Source: Polytrichum commune (Eukaryota > Streptophyta > Polytrichopsida > Polytrichales > Polytrichaceae). From it: a stretch of 64,000 nt of DNA. Where the stretch lies: assembly GCA_950295325.1 (NCBI GenBank), contig OX485808.1, positions 14,324,501-14,388,500 of the forward strand, in the 5' to 3' direction. The notes under the pieces are model-generated. The model had not been told where the DNA came from and did not search any database. It saw only the letters and a program-made list of their open reading frames with translations. Below, piece after piece: positions 25,931 through 38,225 of this stretch. Both the position numbers and the translations under genes were made by a program. Every line of letters starts with the position of its first letter. Within the stretch, counting starts at the first letter, position 1.

Positions 25931-26749
25931 CACAGGGAGGTCACTCCATTATCAAGTTGAACACCAGGTGCCAATAAAAAAAATCTACTTTTTATATAAA
26001 GCATTACCAAAATGTGTCAAAATTTTATCAAATTTTTTCATGAGTAGATATACACGGTATCTATTACATAGTAAAAAAATTATAACCAAATTTGATGATT
26101 TTATTTATTTTATAAAACATACCGTTTCTAAGTAGAATGACATAGAATTTACCTAAAACAATTACTAATAAAAAATGAAGATGACTAAAAAATTCAAAAA
26201 TATATACAAAAGATACACAGGTAGATCCCTCCATTGTCAAGTTGAACACCACTTGCGACCAAAAAAAATCTTCTTTTGGTAAGTTGCACCACCAAAATGG
26301 GTCAAAATTTTATCAATTTTTTTTCATGAGTAGATATACACAGTACCTAAGACATAGTCAAAAGTGGTAACAAAATTTGATGATTTGTTTTTTTCATAAA
26401 ACATACCATTTCTAACTAGAATGACACAGAATTGAACTAAAAAAATTAAAGATGACTAAAAATTTCAAAAAAATATACAAAAGATACTATCAATGGTTAT
26501 GTATATGTACAAAAAATATCATAAATTTTAGAATTATATATGGCATGTAATATAGGGGTAGCAAACTTTGTCCGCACGTGGTGTCAACTTGACAATGAAG
26601 TGACCTCCCCGTGAAAAGATACTATCAATGGTTAAGTATATGTAGAAAAAATATCATAAAATTTAAAAATACTTATGACATGTAATATAAGGGTAGCAAA
26701 CTTTGTTCGCACGTGGTGTTCAACTTGACAATAGAGTGACCTCCCCATA
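25931..26749 (+). mobile_element. hAT-like MITE, outer copy, split by a second copy
   Basis: The left end CACAGGGAGGTCACTCCATT and a matching inverted right end belong to the CACGGG.AGGTCACT family. The element is interrupted at 26216 by another copy. Without the insert and one duplicated 8-mer it is about 413 bp. The flanks GCTTTAGT (25923-25930) and TCTTTAGG (26750-26757) agree at 6 of 8 positions, a plausible eroded 8-bp duplication. Confidence 0.85.
26216..26613 (+). mobile_element. hAT-like MITE nested inside a copy of itself
   Basis: The inner 398-bp element starts CACAGGTAGATCCCTCCATT and ends GAAGTGACCTCCCCGTG. It is flanked by the exact 8-bp duplication AAAAGATA (26208-26215 and 26614-26621). 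Its left and right halves are homologous to the halves of the host element, in the same orientation, and the insertion point lies at the matching internal AAAAGATAC site. Confidence 0.88.
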
Positions 26750-28240
26750 TCTTTAGGTTTCAGAGTTTGCAAGGTGATGTTTCTGCTACCTCATTTTGGC
26801 TCTTTGTTGTTTTAGTGAATTTGCAGTTGATCCAAGTCAAGGAACTTCCTGTATCCACGTCTAAGAAATACTCTTGGCTTGGAATTCCAACTTGCAATTT
26901 TACGTAATACAATCTACATCTCATCACCAAGACACACTTGTGAGCAAGGTTCTCCTAGAATACTAATCACGTGATTAGTACAAGATGATTAGAAAATCCA
27001 AATCAATTCCATAGCCATTTTCCTTAGAATTTTTGGCGCTCATAAGGATATCTTATCATTATGAAAGTGAAGAGATTTCTTCTTTCACCACCAACATATG
27101 GGTCCTAGGCAATCATTATGCATTGGTGAATGAAATATGCAAGTCTATGACAATGGTAGATTTGCAGATTTTCCAATGATGTAGGACAATTTCTCAGTGA
27201 CCTAGGTCAATTGTCCATGCAATCATATGCTTGTAGTGTTTCATCTTAAGTGATCATATAGTAATAATAGGTCCCCCAACAAGGTTGACTATTGAAGCTA
27301 GAATAGTTAACAAATTTTTAAACACGTAGTTATATCTCATTATTTGGGTGTTTGTTCTTAGATCCACACTTAACCACATACCAATCAAATATACATGTCC
27401 CGATCATGAGATGAAGTCAAAGATCAGGTGCATACAATTGAACTTTCTACTTTCCATGAGATTCATGTGAGCACTGTCAAAGTAAAAAGGTAATGGGGTG
27501 ACAAAGAACCAGTGGCAACGACCCGTGATCCTTTTAGTGGATACACATTCTGTATACCAAAAGTAAGCAACAAGCAGCATCAAGAGGTTGATGGCCATCC
27601 AGACTTCCAAAGCAGCAGCTAAGGCCTTCACAATATCAGGTATGTGGCGCTAAAAGAGGGTCCATGATTTAGGTTGCACAAGTTACATATAGAAGTTCTT
27701 TACTATCGAGATGAACTCATCCGAATTCCCTTAAAACATAGACTTCATTGATTGGACTTGGATTGATGCTCAATATGGAGGAACTTCAAGCAGGAAATAA
27801 TTACAAGTGGATTGTTGCCATCCTGTGTAGTTTCTTCCATCAAGGGAAAGAAAGTCAAACATAGTTTCTGAATCATAATCAATTCTACCTAGGATCTTCT
27901 ATCAGGCTTCCAACCCAATTAAGCATCTGTAGTCTATCATTTACGGTTGTGAGCATCTTCAGAATGCTGAAGATTGCAATCAGCAAGAAGAAAGACTGGA
28001 GTTAGACCACCTGTGTCCTAAATAAAGAGGCGTTGCTAAAACCCTAAGTTCAATCCTACTTAGTTCGGGTACACCTTACATGGATGGTGAACCATTCACT
28101 GAATTAATGGAAAGGTGGTGTGTCAATGAAGCAACTGGCTTTAACCTTTGCACCCGCTTCACACTTTTCCTTGGAACTGCAACTTCCTGTCATCAACAAG
28201 CACATTCAACAGACTTGTGAGTAGACAAAAAGGCAAAAAC
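26750..28240. other. intergenic DNA 3' of the RBBP5-like gene
   Basis: AT-rich with no coding signature. It may contain the 3' UTR of the minus-strand RBBP5-like gene and, if the last exon splices at 28770, a further small exon. Confidence 0.45.
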
Positions 28241-28241
28241 A

Positions 28242-28598
28242 GAGTTATCCTTTTAACTCGAGGACTTTTCGTCAGGAGTTGGTCCCCTATGATTTTCCAT
28301 TGGCTGTTTTGCATACAATATCAATGATTTCTTTCCACTTGTTATCCATGTTCAAAGGTAGTGTTTGAATTTGAATGAAGAGGAACCTATTTCAGTTCAT
28401 TGAAGGCCAAACTCATATTAGCACCTCTTGATATGCCAAAATGAGTTTGACCCTCAATGAACCACTATGGAACATTCTTCGTTCAAACCTTCACACTACC
28501 TCCAAGCATGCACCAAGAACTTACCAAACATGGAGGGTGCTGTATGCAAAACAACCTGCTCCCGACCGCAAGTCATGTTCAGTTAGCAGATACCTCTC
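28242..28598. mobile_element. foldback element, copy A
   Basis: The left arm starts GAGTTATCCTTTTAACTCGA; the right arm mirrors it up to about 28598, with TTTTGCATAC/GTATGCAAAA in both arms. It lies just beyond the 3' end of the RBBP5-like coding region. No clean target duplication remains. Confidence 0.7.
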
Positions 28599-28743
28599 AG
28601 CCAGTAAAATTGGAGTACCAAGCACAAATCTGTGGTTCATAGTGATACATGGTGGGGTTGAAATTTGGGACGTTCAGAATTGGCATGAGGTCAAAATGGT
28701 TATCTCAAAATGAACTATTAATTAATGCACACATATTGCACAA

Positions 28744-31700
28744 TCACCATACTTTAAGGTTAAAGTGAAAGGTGTTAACCTCATCATCAGCATCTTCATG
28801 CAGTTCCTGCGGTTCGTGATGTTTTCCTTTTGCGGTAACGCTCAAGTTTCCGCCACTGCCATTGCTTGCTAGACCTTTCATTGAGGGTGAGCCTTTCAGC
28901 TCACCTTTGCCCAACTTTGGAGGTGGTCCAGGTTTTTTAACTGAAACCTTGCGGCCCTTTTCAGCTTGTAGTTCCGCAGCTTTCTCTGACAACTTTCTCC
29001 TCCTCTTAATTCGCCCATTTGGGCCCATTTCTTCGTCTGTGTGACAAAACCCAGAAGATTTATGCCATGTTCAGAGCAGGACATATTGACAAAGAATTTT
29101 GGTAAGCACAAATCAACATCAAAACCCACAATCAATTTGATGTCATGTAGCAAAAAGAGAGTTGGATTGCCACCCAGACATCAATCTGCAGTACCTTTGG
29201 AGAACTATTATGTGCAGTTAACAAATTCTAATTTTAATGGATAAAATTTGTCAAATTTGATGCCTGAGCACACTACAGGAAGATAGTTTTTAAGTATTAA
29301 TGACAATTTGAGGTCAAAGCAAACCATTTTTTATACTGAGCAACACAAAGCACAGAACATGACATTGATATTCATTAGAATTTTGACATGCTTGTGCAAG
29401 CACTCAATCACAAGTTTATCACATTCTAACTGGAACATGAAACAAGTCACAACACTCACAAAAAATATGTAATTTGGCATCTTGATAGCAACTTATTTGA
29501 TGTAAAACTCATTTTTTCAAACTGCATAATAATATAATTTGACCTCAGGGTTTTTTTAGTGTGATAGTTAATTTTTAACTGCAACCCTGAAACTTTTGTG
29601 ACAGTTCGGTTCAACACCAGCTTGATCAACTGCCAGACCTGCACCTCCATTCCTGTTTGTTGAATGAAATTAATTGGGCTGTGAAGTGGTAAGCGCAACT
29701 CCACTTTGTTTCCAATTCCACTTTGTCCACCTTTCTACCTTTCTCTCGTCTGCAGAAAATCAATTCCGGTTGACAGATTGCATACCAGATATTAGAGTTA
29801 TCCTCATAACTCAACGGAATTTTTGGTGGGGAGTTGGTTGTTTTGCAATCAACACCTTCCAGGTTCGCAAAGTTTCCAGTGGATGCTCGGAGGCAGTGTG
29901 GAGGTTTGAACAAAGAGGGTCAATGAGGACTAAACTCCTTTCGCTATGCTGACAAGGTCCTAAAATGAGTTTGGCCCTCAATGAACTGAAATGCGTTGCT
30001 CTTCATTCAAATTCAAACACTACCTCCGAATATTCATCACAAAGTGGAATGCAAGTATTGAGATTGTGTTACAAAACAACCATTGGAGATTCATAGGGGA
30101 CCAACTCCCAACGAAAAGTCCCATTGAGTTGAAGGACAACTCTATTGCATACCAAGGATTAGCTACAAATTTGATACCACTCTAACCTGTAAGAGAGTCT
30201 CTGAAAGTACCTCCAGAGTTTTGCTCTGTTTGCTGGCCGTCAATTTCAGTATCCGAATCTTGAGAATTTCCTCCAGATTCAGACGGGGTAACGCTGCCTC
30301 GAATTTTGGGAAGGGACACCGCTGTATTTGGGGAAGCCGGAAGTGAAGGGGGAGGGGGTGGAGGTGAAGCATCTCGTAATGGGACTGTCGGTAAGAAGTA
30401 GAGTCCATCTTCAGACTCGTCACTTTCGCTGAACGCTGCCACTTTTTCAACTGTCATTATGTCAACATCTGCATCTTCGTTCAATCGAGTTGGTTTGACC
30501 TGTTTAAGTGGAGAAAGCACACCAGAAAAGAAAAAAAAATCAAAATTAGACAGTAAACCAAATGCATATGAAGTCAGTGGGCTCCACATTCTCTGCAGTT
30601 GTACCTGGCTTCTCCATCCACATTCACAGATTAGCTAACACTGGAGTTCACAAATTGGAGTTCATAGCGAACAAGAAAAAGCAACCATTTCAGACCTGTC
30701 TCCCTCAAGTCACTACAGTACACATCTGCCCACACTGTTCACCATAATCAGTGTAGTAAATAATAATATAGTGGATACAAGGAACCCACCTTGTCGGCGT
30801 CAGGCATGATGTCAAACTCATCCTCCCTCTCCACATACTCCTCATTCTCTTCAAGCTCTTTAAAGTCTGGTGCAAAAGCGCTCCAATTTTCAGTGTAGTC
30901 TTTAGCCCATAAATATATAACTCCAGACATGGACACAGAGGCTACTACTGGGCGTGTTGGGTGCCAAGCCAGGTCAGCAAGTCCTTCTTTCTGACCTTCC
31001 AATATCCGTGCCAGCTGCCCAAAATTTCTGTGTCATGCAAACATTGTTAGCAAAGCCAGCCCATAGTAAAGTTCCCCTTTCACAAGACACTAGCAAGTTA
31101 GAGTTCAGTTGCACTATCAAAGAGCAAGAACCCTAAATTTTAAAAACTCAACCAGCCCCTCCAGTATCTTTAAGATCAAACATTTCGATACACATTACAC
31201 GTTACAATCATGTTCAAGCCATTCAGAGTGCCTGGAGGTGAAAGAATGGATGCTATATCTTTACAAGAATTTGATGATTTACAAAACTAATGTTTCTTGA
31301 TTTTCAATATGGAAGCAAACAAGATTCTTTGAGAAAACTTGGAGGAGAGGAGGTTCCTCCAATTATGTGCACATATGTAATTTGAGACGTATTAGAAGAT
31401 ACCCAGTGTTACAGGTGTATAAAAACCTCATTACAATAGAGTTATCCTTTACCTCAATGGGACTTTTTGTCGGGAGTTGGTCCCATATGATTTTGCATTG
31501 GTTGTTTTGTACACAATATCAATAATTTCTTCCTACTTGTGGTGCATGCTTGGAGGTAGTGTTTGAATTTGAATGAAGAGCACCTTAATTTGGTTCATTG
31601 AGGGCCAAACTCATATTAGCACCTCTTGGGATGCCAAAATGAGTTTGACCCTAATTGACCGAAATAAATTGTTCTTCGATCAAACCTCCACACAGCCTCC

Positions 31701-34700
31701 AAACATGCACCAAGAACTTACCAAATATGGAAGGTGTTGTATGCAAAACAACCAACTCCCGACCAAAAGTCATGTTGAGTTAGAGGATTACTTCAATAGG
31801 ATGCTAATGACTGCCTGCAAAATTTTATGGGCTCGTGTAAGGAAAATAATTAAAATGAAATTGTTACCTATTCCAAATGTGGATTTTATGCTCTCCCTTG
31901 TTAGCGGATGCTCCAACCACACACTCTCCATCTCCGTTAAAGCATGCAGCTTTCCAGTGCATCTTGTTAACAGCATCTTGGAAATCTTTGGTGAATTTGA
32001 GGCACTGAACATTTCGTGACATTCCCGAGTAATTCGTCGTCCCTTCCGCTTGATCTATTAAAGAGGCTAAGGCCTTCGCACCAGCACCAGCTCTTGGCAA
32101 GAGGTTCTCAAACACTCGTAAAATACGGTCCGTTGAGTTTGTGAGAACATATTGACCATTGCGACTAAATACGATTTGCCTAATTGCAGCATTTCCTGGA
32201 ACCTGAAACAAACAGATGGAAGTTTTTTGTGAGCAGTAGACTCCATGCAAAAGATATGCTTGAATCTTCTGGAAGTACATGAATAGAAGTGAGCCTGCCA
32301 AACACCACGATTTAAGAGATGCTAATAAAAGTAATGGAAGCCAAAACCTTCTCAGTTCAGGATTTCAATATGTCAAGTAGCATTCTTCCAGGGTAAGAAA
32401 ACAACTTAGACATTAATTCTCAACAAATTTATTAATCAAATAGTTTAGAATCTTGCCCTTTGTGATCATGGCAACACAGTAAAGTTTCAGAGCTTGGGAT
32501 TGAATATATAGAACCTATGAACTACTTTATTGGCCTGACAGTAAAATGCCAAGTGGAATTTCATCACCTCCCAATTTTACGGTTACAAAGTTAATACCTC
32601 TGGGTTTATTCCAAATTTACGCTAAGAGTATGTGGCAAACCACATTGGTATGCCAACTCTTCCTATAAAAAGATATGGTTCAGACAAAATACCAACCTGC
32701 ACACAGGTTCGAGTTTGTCGAGTCTCTGTATCAATAACCAATATCTCGCCTTTAAAATTCCCAACATAGATGAGGTCTCCTTTCTTGTTGAAACTAGCTG
32801 CTGAAGGAGAATATGGAGCATCCCCGAGTTTTCCTGCACGAACTTGTTGAGTACCATTTTCACCATCCCCTGAAGCAACCACTACAGGAAGTGGCTGAAT
32901 TTCCCCTGCAAAAATATAGAACAATTGCTCATTATTCAAAGCATACAAAACCAGTTGATGCCAAAAACTCACACTCGACGTCTCATAACACCAAAGTAAT
33001 CTGATGAAAGAAAAACCTTCATGAGTGTATATGTTCCTCAGAACTAAAACAAGACAAAGAGGATTTTACATTCAAGAACAGCACCACCCTATTAGAGTTA
33101 TCCTCTAACTCAACACAACTTTTGGCTGTGAGTTTGTTATTTGCATACAACACCTTCCATATTCAGGGAGCTTTCAGTGCATGCTTGGAGGTAGTGTGGA
33201 GGTTTGAATGAAGAACATTCTATATCGGTACATTAAGGGTCAACCTCATGTTGGCATGCCAAAAGGTGCTAAAAAGACTTGGCCCTCAATAGAACCGAAA
33301 TAGGGTGCTCCTCATTCAAATTCAAATTCAAATACTACCTTAGTATGCACCATGCGTGTTTAGAAATAAAAATAAAACTTGGAAATGAATTATTGATATT
33401 GTATGCAAAACAACCAATGGAAAATCACAGGGGACGAACTCCGCACAAAAAGCCCCGTTGAATTAAAGGATAGCAGTATTACATCCACACTTTCAAGGTT
33501 ACACAAAAAACTGGTCTTCCTTGCAAGCCAACAGCAAATATAAATTACAGATCAAACATAAAATACGTACCTGTCTCAAAATTCACTAGGATGGGTGCTC
33601 CAGACATTGGACAGGCAAGACAGAGAGAAGGCTGGACTGTTCCTGGGTGCAGCCGCGCATGTAGGGCAGTTTGTTGTAACGTAATTGAGCCAATTTTTGT
33701 ACCCTTTCCCACATCCCATAGTGCAAGTGTTTTCTCGGTATCGGCCGCAAGAAGACGATGGCCACATTTTGACCAGCTGACACTAGTAATTGGGGCTCCT
33801 ACATCTCGACTCCGTAGTTCTTTTGCAACACCTCTTGTGTCGAAATCCCAGATGATACACGCTCCGTCAACACACCCAGCTGATGATAAACATAACAAAT
33901 TAGATTGCAGTAAATAATGACAAAAATTTGTCATGCCTTATAAGACAACAACTTTGAACTTATTTGATGCGGAAATTGAGAGTGTATTGTTGGCCCTAAC
34001 AATGTTTGCGCATAACATGCTGCAGCCAACAAACCCTTTCAAAGCAGGAATTTGTAAAAACATAAATTGAACCTCAGGAGCATAGTCAATTCCTGGGTTA
34101 AACAGAGATATAAATTTAAAGCAAACCTATTCACTCTGATAACAAAAACTGTCTTAATCGTGATTAGTGCCTTGATACACATCCACTAATCCAAGTCAAA
34201 CAACAAGCGCTAAGGCAGATTAGTTGAGGGAGCTGACTGCAATGATGCAACCAATTCCAGAAAAAAGAATCCCAGAGATATGCATTTATGTTCTTTCAAG
34301 ACATGGATTAAAATTGGGTCACAAATCTAAACACATCTACATGTGAACGAGACTATATCCTTTCGATTGGTTAATTGATGTTATTTAGACTCTTCCAGAT
34401 TTTCAATACCAAAAATTTCGTCATGCTCATCACTGTCCCCTGTTGGTGAAAATGCCGTGGAATCCTCAACTCCTTTACAAGAATTTCAGGATATTTAAAC
34501 CTCCCCTTGTTTTCTATTTTGTTAATATGAAGTTTAAACCGCTCTTGGTAGTATTGACTTGGGAATTGTGAAATACACAAAAACAGTGTTAAATGCAACT
34601 CAACACCCAGTCAGTTAACGGTAGAATAAGAACCTGCAAGAAGCGTTCCCCTTCGATTAAATGAGATGCACTTTGTGACTCCGTGCTCCAAATACTCTTC

Positions 34701-35855
34701 TATCACTTCCGGGAAGTCACTTTGAAACGGATCTGCAATGAACCAAGTAGTTAAGGGAGTCAAGAAACAGAAAACATCCAGGAAACTATTTCTGTATAAT
34801 GACAACAACACAATTCCAATATGAAGCACTTCATAAAAGAAAAATCCAGCAGCTAGAAGACCTGATCCTCGGTTCATCTTGTGTGATTTTTGTTTGATTT
34901 GAGTATCCAAAAAAAGCATTACACAGAGGTTTCCAGCTGGAGCGGATATGGTTTGCATCATCTTATGCCTAGTTTTTCCTTTCGCAGTAAATCACAAAAA
35001 AAACCCTTGAAAACCTTCCACAATGCTGGAAACCCTAAAAATAATTCAAGACCTCAGTATTGAAGAACAAATTTGAACAACAATCCGTCGGTGCAAAAAA
35101 ATGACTTGTGTAGTGGAAGAAGTGAGCTGATTAAAAATGAGTTTTCAGCTTGCTATGATTCCTGGCCACCAACACCAACCACCAACAACAACAACAACAA
35201 AACCCTGGAGAAAAAAACCTCTACAGGGTTTACGTCCACCGAGACATGATGATGAACTTTCATTCCAAACAATATGCAACAGACTCTACGTGAGGCTCAA
35301 TGTAATAATTACATTACATTAATCTCAAAACTCTCTCACAATGTATTCCAGAAAAGAAAGGAAGACAAAATTTTATCTCGAGGAACCAATGATAAAGAAC
35401 TCATTGCGTCATCACAGTGATGCTGCTACTACTTGAACTAGGATCATATCCTATTTTCAATCACCAATTGCTCAACTACACTTCTCCCCGCGCACAGGAA
35501 AGATCGCCCCCTTCAATTATGACGAATTGGTACCCACAAAAAACCCCGCCAAAAGAAACCAATGCTTAGTCTCTGTTAGGACTACAAAGACAGCGCTGCA
35601 CGGGTAAGCTTAATCTTTCTTTCTACATTCTCTGTTTCGGAAAGAAAGAATTGAATGAATGCCTCCGTAGACGAGAAAGAAAAATGTGGAGGAAGTGGAG
35701 AAGTGTGTGGAGGATAGAGAGTGAGGTAAGAGTTGTTGCGATGGGAATTGAAGAAGAAGAAGAGAGAAACCTAAGTTACTAATGAGAAAGAGAGCTAGGG
35801 AGGATGTGTGTGGAGATGAAAGCAGACGATACGTACCAAGCAAGCAGAGATTCAT
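28744..35855 (-). CDS. RBL: RBBP5/SWD1-like WD40 subunit of COMPASS H3K4 methyltransferase
   Basis: This is a homologue of human RBBP5, yeast Swd1 and Arabidopsis RBL, a WD40 scaffold of the COMPASS/WRAD core that supports histone H3 Lys4 methylation in the nucleus. Coding exons on the minus strand are 35855-35837, 34732-34634, 33879-33571, 32905-32697, 32202-31868, 31027-30790, 30499-30187 and 29036-28744. All phases join, giving about 604 aa. The start reads MNLCLL then DPFQSDFPEVIEEYLEHG, which lines up with the plant RBL N-terminus. The WD40 propeller covers about residues 20-345. The segment WAKDYTENWSAFAPDFKELE, followed by the acidic EENEEYVEREDEFD, is the family's most conserved stretch and lies at the end of exon 6. 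Exon 7 is acidic with a poly-Pro tract; exon 8 is Lys/Arg-rich (IKRRRKLSEK, then ELQAEK). The last exon may instead end at a GT after DADDE (28771-28770) and continue in an unseen exon, so the extreme C-terminus is uncertain. Confidence 0.93.
29795..30142. mobile_element. foldback element, copy B (RBBP5-like intron 7)
   Basis: Inverted arms GAGTTATCCTCATAACTCAA and, reverse-complemented from the right, GAGTTGTCCTTCAACTCAAT, continuing into GGGAGTTGGT. The flanks TATTA and TATTG suggest a 5-bp target duplication with one change. Confidence 0.8.
31439..31793. mobile_element. foldback element, copy C (RBBP5-like intron 5)
   Basis: The left arm GAGTTATCCTTTACCTCAAT and the right arm ending GAGGATTACTT are inverted. 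The exact 5-bp duplication CAATA is at 31434-31438 and 31794-31798. The inner part shares GTTGTTTTG.ACA and GAATTTGAATGAAGAG with the other copies. Confidence 0.82.
33095..33476. mobile_element. foldback element, copy D (RBBP5-like intron 3)
   Basis: The left arm GAGTTATCCTCTAACTCAAC and the right arm ending AAAGGATAGCAG are flanked by the exact 5-bp duplication TATTA (33090-33094 and 33477-33481). It has the same inner modules as copies A-C. Confidence 0.82.
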
Positions 35856-35922
35856 GGCGTTGTTGTTGGAATGCGATCATGAGTGTGGACGCTACGATGA
35901 GCAGATTGTGACATGAGATAAG

Positions 35923-35969
<47 letters not shown>

Positions 35970-36000
35970 GTGTGTCTGTCTGTCTCCGTCTGTTTTCTTT
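35856..36000 (-). promoter_or_regulatory. RBBP5-like gene leader/promoter with (CT)n tract
   Basis: A pure CT run at about 35925-35965 (GA-rich on the coding strand) lies about 70 bases before the RBBP5-like ATG. GA/CT tracts in leaders and core promoters are frequent in plants. It is also a microsatellite likely to vary in length. Confidence 0.35.
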
Positions 36001-36900
36001 TCCCTTGTTTCTTAAATCTACAAATGCCGTAGATTTTAGGGTCTCGGGCTCTCCTGCTCTTTTGTGTGTATTCTCCTTGAGTCCTTAAACTGTTGAGAGT
36101 AAAGGATCTTGGGGCTTCTCTTTCCCTTGTTTTCTCTTGTGGGTGAAGAGCAATGTTGGGATTGGTTGGGGCAAGGCGAGCGGAAGGACTTTATTTGCAT
36201 TGTTATTTTGGGTGATGCCAAGTGGCAGCAGCTTGCGATTCTTGTATTCGGAAGGCAACCAGGGCAACCAGCACACTGAGGATTGCCACTATCTCAATAG
36301 GGATTGATTGCCTCTTCGTCTATAATTGCCTGAAAGGAAATTGGTAGAGACTAAGGCGTCAAAATCAAAGAAATTGAAGAAGGAAAGGCAATGGTCGTTG
36401 AGATTGTTGTAGGCACGGTGGAATCTGTTCAAGGAAGAGAGAGTTGACTCTTTCCAAAGCTCGATCTGCCTCTTTTCAAAGGCCTTCTCCTTTTTATTCA
36501 TCATCAAAATGAAGCAAGAGTGGGTGGGTGGGTGGGTGGGATTTTTCTACATCACAAGTCTATTGCATTACTAAACATAGCATCCAATATTTTAATCATG
36601 GATTTAGTGCTATGTTCTACACATCCAGTAAGTTGATTGGAACTTCAACAAGGAATAGGTATGCTTATCAAAGCAGCTAGATAGCCCGCTATGTTTCTTT
36701 GCTTTCAAATCAAAGCTTAGTAGCAAGGGTTGACATAAAGGTATAAAATCAAATACTATGATGTCATGATACATGCCTTGGTATTTGTTACACACCTCTC
36801 GCCGGTTGGCAATTGGTTTCACGACAACAATCTCTCAGAGTAAGGAATTGAAGAAAATATAATTTATTTCTTTGTGAGACCACTAAGTACAATCCAAGAC
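36001..36900. other. intergenic DNA upstream of the RBBP5-like gene
   Basis: A (GTGG)n run lies at about 36519-36540. Short open frames without signatures. No gene is supported. Confidence 0.5.
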
Positions 36901-36934
36901 CAAATAAGGTTTGGTCAAAGAAGCTCTACCACCC

Positions 36935-37525
36935 GACCATAGGAGAGAGAGCTAACAACCAAAAAGCTCCTCTCTCCTCCCCCGAGCTTCCTCTTATGCC
37001 AAAGGCATTACTTTTACTTTCTATCTTTACATATAGTAAAAGTATTCTATTCATAGCTCTATCTTCTAGTACTACTATGAATCTTCATCTTTGGTTCTTC
37101 TTAAACCTTCTTCAAGTTGGAACTGTCCAACTCCAACTCAGTTTACCATTCCATCTTCTAGTTGGAACTGTCTAATTCCAACTAGTTCATCCATTCATTC
37201 TTTTAGTTGGAACTGTCTAATTCCAACTAATTCATTCATTCAATCTTCTAGTTGGAATTGTCTAATTCCAACTAGCTTTATCTATTCATTGAGAGTTGTC
37301 TAACTCCAATGAATGACATTCATCTTTCCAAATATGGAGTGGTCTAACTCCGTGCACCTCATCGAGAGTTGTCTAACTCACGTGCACATGTTCTCAATTG
37401 GAATAGTCTAATTCCAATGCACTAAATGCAGAGCTGTCTAACTCCAGTGCACATGTTCTCAATCTGGAGTTGTCTTACTCCTATCCATTCATCTTCAACT
37501 GAGAGTTGTTTAGCTCTCATCTTTC
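36935..37525 (+). repeat. long dispersed repeat, left copy, carrying a hairpin array
   Basis: It matches 39150-39690 in inverted orientation (CATAGGAGAGA, CCTCTCTCCTCCC, CCAAAGGCA, then the hairpin array). From 37111 onward there are about 11 short hairpins, most spaced 30-45 bases apart, with the loop TGTCTAA (for example AGTTGGAACTGTCTAATTCC + AACT). No coding sequence is seen. It may be a solo LTR or other retroelement fragment. Confidence 0.7.
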
Positions 37526-37909
37526 TGTGCTTATACACTGGCACATGTAGTTAGAATATTCCTTAATAATTCTAGTTACATTACAGTATCAAATATTCAT
37601 CTCTTATGGCAACTAAGTAAAACTCACAAGGCATACTTTTCCACATCTATGTGATGTAATGAACCTTGAGAAGCAAATCTACCCTCTATGTGCCTTAGTC
37701 ATATCATAGCCCATGACACATACCATTTCTTCCTTGCCCTACCTCCTAAACCAACTCCCACATGTTTCACCAAACAACCAGGGACATCTAGAACTCAAGA
37801 ATTTGAGTACACATCATGAAGCGCATCGCAAATAATGCTCAATGTACATCACAAGGTACATATCCCATGTACAAATTGAATCATTCGTTTTTTTTTTTGT
37901 AAAAATTGT

Positions 37910-38225
37910 TGTGAGAAGATTTGCAAGCCACATCTTCAACACATTTAACAAGAAGTGAAGACAAGTGAAGCCCAAGAGAAGACAAGAGAATGGTCAAACT
38001 CAATTTTTTTTCAAAACTGCCCTTTTTGGGCATATATTTAAAAAAAATTAGCACATACATTTTTTGGTGCATGGTCATTCTTCTTGGTCCACATTTGGTT
38101 TATACCTAGTGAGGGGCCCAAAGGCTTTGTAAATTGAATTTTTTTTTAAGAAATTGGACCATAGAAGTTGGACCATCAAGTCGGACCATGGAAAAAGGCC
38201 ATCTCCATGGTCCGACTTATAAGGT
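37910..38225 (-). mobile_element. truncated copy of the 642-1233 Tourist-like MITE
   Basis: Read on the minus strand it follows the left half of the 642-1233 element: AAGTCGGACCATGGAGATGG, the inner hairpin, CCTCACTAGGTATAAAC, AATGTGGACCAAGAAGAATG and ACCATGCACCAAAAAATG. Both terminal repeats are missing, so it is a decayed fragment. Confidence 0.8.

Noticed and set aside
26482..26746. Regularly spaced repeats that could suggest a CRISPR-like array
   Set aside because: They are the halves of nested MITEs with inverted ends and target duplications, in a plant genome.
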